From an uncultured Bacilli bacterium (lineage in GTDB: Bacteria > Bacillota_I > Bacilli_A > RF39 > UBA660): a DNA stretch of 60,332 nucleotides. Of the stretch, positions 54,592 to 60,332 are shown in pieces. The translations under genes and the position numbers were made by a program. The stretch is taken from assembly GCA_934088535.1 (NCBI GenBank), contig CAKOJC010000002.1:1-60332 (forward strand). Direction: 5' to 3'. The first letter of the stretch is position 1. Each line of letters starts with the position of its first letter. Below the pieces are notes generated by a model. It was not told the origin of the DNA and made no database searches. It was given only the letters and a program-made list of their open reading frames with translations.

Positions 54592-56856
54592 CTATATTTT
54601 TTTCTTTACATCATAATTATCTTTTATTTTATCTATTAAGTTAAATATGGTTATTGCTAAAGCCATTATAATAATTAATGTTACTATCATATGAAAATTA
54701 ATTACTGATAATGAAAATAATTTTTTGAATAAAATAATTCCCATTATAAATATTGTTAATAACATACTTATCATTACTAAGTGATATCTTTTTGGTGGAT
54801 AACATACTCTATAAATGTGGATAAATCCAACTAATCCAACTGTTATTAATGATAATGTTGATTTTTCTATAAAGTCTAATGGTAAGAATGTAATTATCAT
54901 TATTGATAAAACTATTATAAATGATGTAGGTATTGCTTTTCTAAATACATTTGTTAGGAAGTTTCCAGTAACTTTCTTTTTATTTGGTTCAAGTGCTAGT
55001 ATGAAAGAAGGTATACCTATTGTTAAAGCATTTGTTAGTGTTAACTGAACTGGAATAAATGGATAATTATAAGGTATTAACATAAATATAAGAGCTAACA
55101 TTATTGCATATCCAGTTTTAACTATAAATAGACTTGCTGATTTTTCTATATTATTAATAGTTCTTCTTCCTTCTCCAACTATACTTGGTATTGAAGTAAA
55201 ATCTGAATCTAGAAGTACTAGGTCTGAAACATTATAAGCAGCTTCGCTACCACAAGCTAGTGCTATACTACAGTCTGACTCTTTTAAAGCAAGAACATCG
55301 TTTACTCCGTCCCCTACCATTGATACAGTTTTTCCAAGTCTTTTTAATTCTTTAATAATTATTCTTTTTTGAAATGGTGTTACCCTTCCAAATATTGTTG
55401 TTTTATCTACCGAATCTTTTAGTTCTTCATCACTAAGAGTACTAGCATCTACATAATTATTAAAGTTAAGACCTAATCTTTTAACTATACTTCTTATAGT
55501 TTTTGGATTATCGCCAGATATTATTTTAATATCTACGCCTTCTTTTATAAAATATTTTATTGTCTTAGATGTTTCTTCTCTTATTTTATCTTCTAAAAGT
55601 ATTAATCCAATTATAGTATCTTTATGTCTTTTATTAACTAACATTAATACTCTATAATTATCATATTTATCTAAATCTATTTTTTTATCAGTTACGAATT
55701 CTGGAGCCCCAACTATAAATTTATCTTTATGAAGTTTAATTCCAGAATATTTTTTGTCTGATGAGAATGGTATTATTTCGTCAGCTTTCTCAAATTTTTT
55801 AGGTTTAAAATACGTTTTTAATGCTTTCATTGTTGCATTATCATCTTCTAAGTTACCACATATATTATTCATTATTTCTTTTATATCATATTTATCACTT
55901 AGAGATATTACTTTCTTAACTTCCATATCTCCTTTAGTAAGAGTACCTGTTTTATCAAAACATATTGTATCTACTCTAGCAAGTGTTTCAATACAATAAA
56001 GTTGTTTTACCAATACTTTTTTCTTAGAAAGTCTTATTACACTTACTGCTAAAACTGTACTAGTTAGAAGTACTAAACCTTCTGGTATCATTGCGATAAG
56101 AGCAGCAACTGTGTTTATAACAGCAGTACTAAGCGTATTATTAAGTGAATAGTATTGATTCATAAATAGAAGTAAACCTAAAGGTATAATTACCCAAGAT
56201 AATATTTTAATTATTGTATTAAGCGAATCTAAAAGTACTGAGTTTACTTTTTTAACATATTTTGCTTCTTTTGATATTTTAGAACTATAATTATCTTCTT
56301 TAATGTGTTCTACTCTTGCATAACAGTTACCTGATACTACAAAGCTACCTGATAAAAGAGTATCTCCTTTTCTTTTAGTTATTGAATCTGATTCACCAGT
56401 TATAAATGATTCATTTACTTCTATAGTTCCATCTAATACTATAGAATCTACTACTATTTGATTACCAATTTTATACTTAATAATATCATCAAGTACTATA
56501 TCATTAACACCTATTTCAGTTTCTTTAGAATCTCTTATTACTTTTACTTTAGGTGTACACATTAATGATAAAGCATCTACTTCTTTTTTAGCTCTTAGTT
56601 CCTGAACTATACTTATTATTGTATTAGATAAGACAGTTCCTAAAAATAAAAGATTCTTATAACTTCCTGTTAAGAAAATAATAAATCCTAAACATAAATT
56701 AAGCATATTAAATAGTGTAAATATATTACTTAGTATTATAGTGCTTACACTCTTAGTTGGAATAGTTGTATCTATATTAATATTACCATTTTCTATTTGA
56801 TACTTTACTTCTTTACTAGTTAAACCAATTGTTATATCTTTGTTAAATCTTTTCAT
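54592..56856 (-). CDS. Cation-translocating P-type ATPase
   Basis: 754 aa. The phosphorylation motif CFDKTGTLTKGD, TGES actuator motif, GDGVNDVLALKESDCSIA hinge and about ten membrane helices are intact. No N-terminal metal-binding Cys motif or CPx helix, so it is not a copper or zinc pump; it most resembles the HAD-IC group related to calcium/magnesium pumps (CtpE-type). First gene of the operon to the radical SAM cluster. Confidence 0.9.
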   Translation of the reverse strand: MKRFNKDITIGLTSKEVKYQIENGNINIDTTIPTKSVSTIILSNIFTLFNMLNLCLGFIIFLTGSYKNLLFLGTVLSNTIISIVQELRAKKEVDALSLMCTPKVKVIRDSKETEIGVNDIVLDDIIKYKIGNQIVVDSIVLDGTIEVNESFITGESDSITKRKGDTLLSGSFVVSGNCYARVEHIKEDNYSSKISKEAKYVKKVNSVLLDSLNTIIKILSWVIIPLGLLLFMNQYYSLNNTLSTAVINTVAALIAMIPEGLVLLTSTVLAVSVIRLSKKKVLVKQLYCIETLARVDTICFDKTGTLTKGDMEVKKVISLSDKYDIKEIMNNICGNLEDDNATMKALKTYFKPKKFEKADEIIPFSSDKKYSGIKLHKDKFIVGAPEFVTDKKIDLDKYDNYRVLMLVNKRHKDTIIGLILLEDKIREETSKTIKYFIKEGVDIKIISGDNPKTIRSIVKRLGLNFNNYVDASTLSDEELKDSVDKTTIFGRVTPFQKRIIIKELKRLGKTVSMVGDGVNDVLALKESDCSIALACGSEAAYNVSDLVLLDSDFTSIPSIVGEGRRTINNIEKSASLFIVKTGYAIMLALIFMLIPYNYPFIPVQLTLTNALTIGIPSFILALEPNKKKVTGNFLTNVFRKAIPTSFIIVLSIMIITFLPLDFIEKSTLSLITVGLVGFIHIYRVCYPPKRYHLVMISMLLTIFIMGIILFKKLFSLSVINFHMIVTLIIIMALAITIFNLIDKIKDNYDVKKKI

Positions 56857-56891
56857 ATTATCATTATAACATAATAGATGATCTAAGACAT

Positions 56892-56914
56892 TAAAAAAAG
56901 CACTAAAGTGCTAA
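56892..56914 (-). terminator. Terminator of the MazG-like gene
   Basis: Minus strand AGCACTTTAGTGCT, a perfect stem with a small loop, followed by six to seven T. It overlaps the stop codon at 56911. Confidence 0.85.
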
Positions 56915-57243
56915 TTATTTTTTACTACTTTTTCTAAGTATAGTTTTTTATCAAAACCACCACGTTTATCTTTTTTCTTTTTAGCTATTTCTATTATTTT
57001 TTCAAGATTAGCTTTTTCTATTTTAGCAAGTGATATCATTATTTCTAACATATCAGCTAGTTCTTCTACTCTATCTTCTCCACTTGATTCTAATACTTCT
57101 TGATACTCTTCATAAAGTTTATCTTCAAGTGCTTTTTTATATTCATCGTCATTTAATATTCTAGTTATTGCTTCTCCATCATTATTACCTTTTATTATTT
57201 CAGGTATATTATCTCTTACTAATTTGTTATATACTGTTTCCAT
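56911..57243 (-). CDS. MazG-like/phosphoribosyl-ATP pyrophosphatase-like nucleotide hydrolase
   Basis: 110 aa. YNKLVRDNIPEIIKG at the N-terminus and EEYQEVLESSGEDRVEELADMLEIM with the EExxE…ExxD metal-binding pattern are typical of the short MazG-like, house-cleaning family. Likely hydrolyses non-canonical nucleoside triphosphates. No his operon is present, so it is not HisE. Confidence 0.85.
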   Translation of the reverse strand: METVYNKLVRDNIPEIIKGNNDGEAITRILNDDEYKKALEDKLYEEYQEVLESSGEDRVEELADMLEIMISLAKIEKANLEKIIEIAKKKKDKRGGFDKKLYLEKVVKNN

Positions 57244-57262
57244 ATTTTTTCCTTTCTATTTA

Positions 57263-57291
57263 TTGACTCATTATATCTTGTATGATAATAT
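57263..57291 (+). promoter_or_regulatory. Promoter of a probable small RNA
   Basis: Plus strand TTGACT (57263-57268), 17 bases, TAATAT (57286-57291) with an extended TGA just before it. It points away from the MazG gene and toward the hairpins below. Confidence 0.75.
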
Positions 57292-57296
57292 ATTCT

Positions 57297-57386
57297 CACA
57301 AAGAGCTTGCGACGACGTATTCGTCAAAGGCATTTTGTAAGGAACTGATCTAGTTGGACTTTACCGACGCATTCAGTTCTTTTTTG
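57297..57386 (+). ncRNA. Probable ~90-nt small RNA with intrinsic terminator
   Basis: Located in a 129-base gap between minus-strand genes, but with promoter and terminator on the plus strand. First hairpin: ACAAA…TTTGT, TGC…GCA and GACG/CGTC with a TATT loop. Second hairpin: GAACTGA (57342-57348) with TCAGTTC (57373-57379), inner GTTGG/CCGAC, followed by six T. It is more GC-rich than its surroundings. I do not recognise the class; it lacks the GGAAGCAGC signal of SRP RNA. Confidence 0.6.
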
Positions 57387-58248
57387 TTACAAAATTAATT
57401 AACTTTTTATTAAAATATACATTCATTTTTTTATTCATTACTTCTATATTAAACTTTTTAGATTCTAGTTCTTCACCATCTATATTACTATTGATTGCCA
57501 CATTTGATATTAAAGTTAGTTTATTCGTTTGATATTTATGAACTTTTTTATATTTTTCATGTTTACCTTTTTTCATAGATAATATCATTTTCATAATACT
57601 TACTTTGTTTGCATCTTCGACAACATATATATCGAACATATTATTATTTAGTTTAAAGTTAGGAGCTATGTTGTAACCACTTCCATAATATCCCCCATTA
57701 CATACTGCAACTGTTGCAAAGTCTCCTTCTACTTCTTCATTATCAAACTTTAATAAGAAGTGTCTTGGCTCGTATTTTAAAAATGAATTTATGACACTAA
57801 CGTTATATCTTTGACTTTTAGGTATAAGTTTAGACTTAATTAATCCTTTATTATTAGCTACATCTGCATCTATTCCAAAACATGCTACATTTATAAAATA
57901 TTTATTATTTATCTTGATGACATCACATTCATTATTTAACTTCTTAAATTCTTTTGATGCACTTCTATAAAAGTCATTTCCTGTACCACATGGAATAAAT
58001 CCTAGAATATTATCAGTATCTATAAGGGCATTTAAAACTCTATTGATCATTCCATCTCCACCTACTGCGACAATAGTATACTTACATTTTTTATATTTTT
58101 TTACTATGTCTTCAGTAGAATTATCTTCATTATTAATTTCTATTTCATAATCAAAACCATTCTTAATAGAGAACTCTTTTATTCTATGAATTATATCATT
58201 AATTTCATCTTTTAAAGTAAAACTATTTATTACAAATATATACTTCAT
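57373..58248 (-). CDS. Diacylglycerol/lipid kinase family protein
   Basis: 291 aa from the ATG at 58248, preceded by GGTGA; GTG codons just upstream overlap that site. AVGGDGMINRVLNALI is the nucleotide loop and FIPCGTGNDFYRSASKEF the GTGNDF block of DAGK proteins; C-terminal IDGEEL. Second such gene in the window, only distantly similar to the one at 12632-13579. Confidence 0.9.
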   Translation of the reverse strand: MKYIFVINSFTLKDEINDIIHRIKEFSIKNGFDYEIEINNEDNSTEDIVKKYKKCKYTIVAVGGDGMINRVLNALIDTDNILGFIPCGTGNDFYRSASKEFKKLNNECDVIKINNKYFINVACFGIDADVANNKGLIKSKLIPKSQRYNVSVINSFLKYEPRHFLLKFDNEEVEGDFATVAVCNGGYYGSGYNIAPNFKLNNNMFDIYVVEDANKVSIMKMILSMKKGKHEKYKKVHKYQTNKLTLISNVAINSNIDGEELESKKFNIEVMNKKMNVYFNKKLINFVTKKN

Positions 58249-58307
58249 ATTCTTCACCACTTATATTTTAACAAAATTATATATTTTATTCCATAATAAA
58301 AAGAAAG

Positions 58308-60332
58308 TTATATTTCTTTTATATCCTCGTTTAGTATTGAATATAAATAAGTGTTAACTTTCTTATTAGTGATTGATTCTATATATTTTTTGTAGCCATT
58401 TAATTGATTTTTATAGTTTTCATCTACTACATTTTTTAATTTAAAATCTATTATATCTATGTGAGTATCATACTCTAACATAAGATCTATAATTCCATGA
58501 TAATTAGTATTATCTTTTTCATAGAAGAATTCATATTCATGATAAATATTAGAATCTTTTATATTTTCTAGTAAACTATTATTTAAGAATTTCTCTATTT
58601 TAGTTTTTATGAAATTATCTTCTATTAAACTTAAATTTGGATTCTTATAATCAATTAGTTCTAAATATTCATGTATTTTAGTACCATAATTCATCATTTT
58701 TATTTCTTCTTTAGTACTTACTTTATTTGATTCTTTTGAGAAGTGTTTGTCTTCTATAATATCATTTTGAATATTTATTTCTTCTACATTTATATCATCT
58801 GTTATAGTATTATTTTCTTTTATATTTATACTTTTTGAATATTGATAATTTTTAGTAAGACCTAGTTTAGTTATATCAATAGATTTAAAATAATTTCCTA
58901 AGTAGTCTTTTACGCCATACATAAAGTCAGAAAGTTTCATAAACTTAAGTCTTCTTATTTCTTCGATTACTCCGTTATCATTCTTTTCTAGTTTTTTAGT
59001 TTCTTTTTCAGGTAAAATTATAATCATTTTTTCACGAGTTCTAGTAAGAGCGACATAGAAAAGTCTAGTCTTTTCACTTATTTCTTCTTTTATGAAATCT
59101 TTTTTGTATAATTCTTTTACTACTGAAGATGTTACCTCTTCCATATTAGAAGGTACTATTAAACCATAGTTTTTATCACATATAAATTTATCTTTTAGTT
59201 CACTAGTATTAAATTCATGATCTAAGTCAGCAAAGTAACAAACTGGATACTCAAGACCTTTAGATTTATGAATAGTTAGTATTTTTACTGAATCAGAGTT
59301 ACTACTGAATGTTGTATATTTTATTTCTTGTTTAGTTTCAATTATCTCATTTAAGTAATCTCTAAAGTCAGTTATTGAAAGACCTAACGTACTAAGAGAG
59401 GAAGATAGTTTTGATATGGTTTCTATTCTTACATTAGTATTTTCATAGTCACCTATTTTGTATAATTTGTTATAAAAATCAGTTATATCTAATATATCAT
59501 TAAATAATTCACTACTTGTTTTAATGTTTATATTTTTAATAGAACCAAAATCTTTATAAATTGTAGTATCTTTATAACTTTTATTGTTTATAGTATCAAA
59601 TATATATTCATCAGTATATTCATATAAGAAACTTCTTCCGATACTTGTGAAGTCATACTTAAACTCTTCATTAAAATTATTTTCATTTATATGTATTATT
59701 AAGTCTACAATATTCTTTATTAGATATATATCAGTACTTGCGTTTAGTTTACCATCTTTTAATATAGTAAGTGGTATATCTAAGTATTCAAATATTTTTT
59801 TATAAGTATCAAAGTATTTGCTCCTATCAAGTATTATTACAAAGTCATTGTATGTTGCTTCTCTTAGTTTGCTTGTTTCTTTATCAAAGACTTTTATTTT
59901 ATTTTTCATTTTATTTTTTATATCTTTTGCGATAGCGAATATTTCTACTTCTGAGTTATCAAATCCAGTTTCTTTTTTATTATTCATATATTCTAGTACT
60001 TCAAAATCATAATCAAAGTCATTCATTTTTTCAGTATCATACGCTGTATTTCCATAAACCATCTCATGTGTTTCTTTATATTCAGCTGAACCTAAGTTAG
60101 AGTCCATTATTAGATCAAATACTTTATTTATGTTATCAAGTACTTCAAATCTTGATCTAAAGTTCTTTATTAAGTCTATCTTGTAACCACCAATATTGCT
60201 TGAATAATTACTATATTTTTCTTTGAATATATTTGGATTTGAACCTCTAAATTTGTAGATAGATTGTTTTATATCACCTACCATATATACATTATCATTA
60301 GCTATCATACTTATGAATATATCTTGTACATC
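58308..60332 (-). CDS. addA: Helicase-nuclease subunit AddA, C-terminal part (runs off the window)
   Basis: At least 674 codons visible; the open frame continues past 60332. DVQDIFISMIANDNVYMVGDIKQSIYKFR is the middle helicase motif (VGDxKQSIYxFR). Then VKILTIHKSKGLEYPVCYFADLD, LFYVALTRTREKM (motif VI) and a C-terminal RecB-type nuclease: GIIDLMLEYDTHIDIIDFKLK with D…DxK. AddA, with AddB, repairs double-strand breaks. The ATG at 60308 is internal, not the true start. Confidence 0.95.
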   Translation of the reverse strand, partial: DVQDIFISMIANDNVYMVGDIKQSIYKFRGSNPNIFKEKYSNYSSNIGGYKIDLIKNFRSRFEVLDNINKVFDLIMDSNLGSAEYKETHEMVYGNTAYDTEKMNDFDYDFEVLEYMNNKKETGFDNSEVEIFAIAKDIKNKMKNKIKVFDKETSKLREATYNDFVIILDRSKYFDTYKKIFEYLDIPLTILKDGKLNASTDIYLIKNIVDLIIHINENNFNEEFKYDFTSIGRSFLYEYTDEYIFDTINNKSYKDTTIYKDFGSIKNINIKTSSELFNDILDITDFYNKLYKIGDYENTNVRIETISKLSSSLSTLGLSITDFRDYLNEIIETKQEIKYTTFSSNSDSVKILTIHKSKGLEYPVCYFADLDHEFNTSELKDKFICDKNYGLIVPSNMEEVTSSVVKELYKKDFIKEEISEKTRLFYVALTRTREKMIIILPEKETKKLEKNDNGVIEEIRRLKFMKLSDFMYGVKDYLGNYFKSIDITKLGLTKNYQYSKSINIKENNTITDDINVEEINIQNDIIEDKHFSKESNKVSTKEEIKMMNYGTKIHEYLELIDYKNPNLSLIEDNFIKTKIEKFLNNSLLENIKDSNIYHEYEFFYEKDNTNYHGIIDLMLEYDTHIDIIDFKLKNVVDENYKNQLNGYKKYIESITNKKVNTYLYSILNEDIKEI

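Noticed and set aside
57297..57386. SRP RNA or 6S RNA
   Set aside because: The GGAAGCAGC-type apical signal of SRP is missing and the length is too short for 6S RNA.
60308..60310. ATG at 60308 as the start of the helicase gene
   Set aside because: It falls within the helicase motif region; the frame stays open to the window end, so the gene is cut by the window.

Overview
The window is strongly AT-rich, uses the standard bacterial code (TGA ends several genes; the one tRNA, tRNA-Trp, has a CCA anticodon) and carries Shine-Dalgarno sites of the GGAGG type. The gene set (ychF next to a DUF951 gene and parB-parA/soj, murI, ddl, murF, a class A penicillin-binding protein, CTP synthase, queH, AddA nuclease) points to a low-GC Gram-positive (Bacillota, Bacilli/Erysipelotrichia-like, possibly one of the uncultured gut orders) that keeps a peptidoglycan wall. 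This lineage call is inference from gene content. The parAB-DUF951-ychF neighbourhood is often near the replication origin in this phylum.

Layout. 1-4.7 kb: end of an Hsp20 gene, then a minus-strand par operon (parA-parB-DUF951-AbgT transporter-ychF) with overlapping genes. 4.7-9.8 kb: minus-strand operon of an E2-like acyltransferase, an acyl-adenylate ligase, an FAD dehydrogenase and a metallopeptidase. 9.8-13.6 kb: Na/Ca exchanger, pyrG with a leader terminator, lipid kinase. 13.7-22.8 kb: PBP1, RluA, ZIP transporter, QueH, SIR2, PrsW, murI. 22.8-29.1 kb: ddl, murF, a hydrolase and a DUF990-type ABC exporter. 29.1-36.5 kb: a Spo0A-C-like small regulator behind a structured leader RNA, an unknown metalloprotein, tRNA-Trp, a SleB/CwlJ-like hydrolase and a three-gene cassette of unknown function.

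36.5-48.3 kb is the most informative stretch. A cell-wall amidase gene (Amidase_3 catalytic domain plus four LysM repeats) is cut in two by a 10.5-kb element. The element carries a large serine recombinase, a frameshifted tnpV, a split type I modification system with no HsdR, a ribbon-helix-helix regulator and several unknown genes. Its ends are 15-bp imperfect inverted repeats flanking a GGTGG core, and joining the flanks at the GG restores the amidase reading frame exactly. Excision would therefore rebuild the gene.

48.3-56.9 kb is a tightly packed minus-strand operon: P-type ATPase, zinc-ribbon/leucine-rich-repeat membrane protein, radical SAM/SPASM enzyme, a small protein with a Ser/Gly/aromatic tail ending in 15 Asn, a zinc-ribbon Tim44-like membrane protein and a frameshifted membrane protein. 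It looks like an undescribed peptide or protein modification system. The window ends with a MazG-like hydrolase, a likely small RNA, a lipid kinase and the 3' part of addA.
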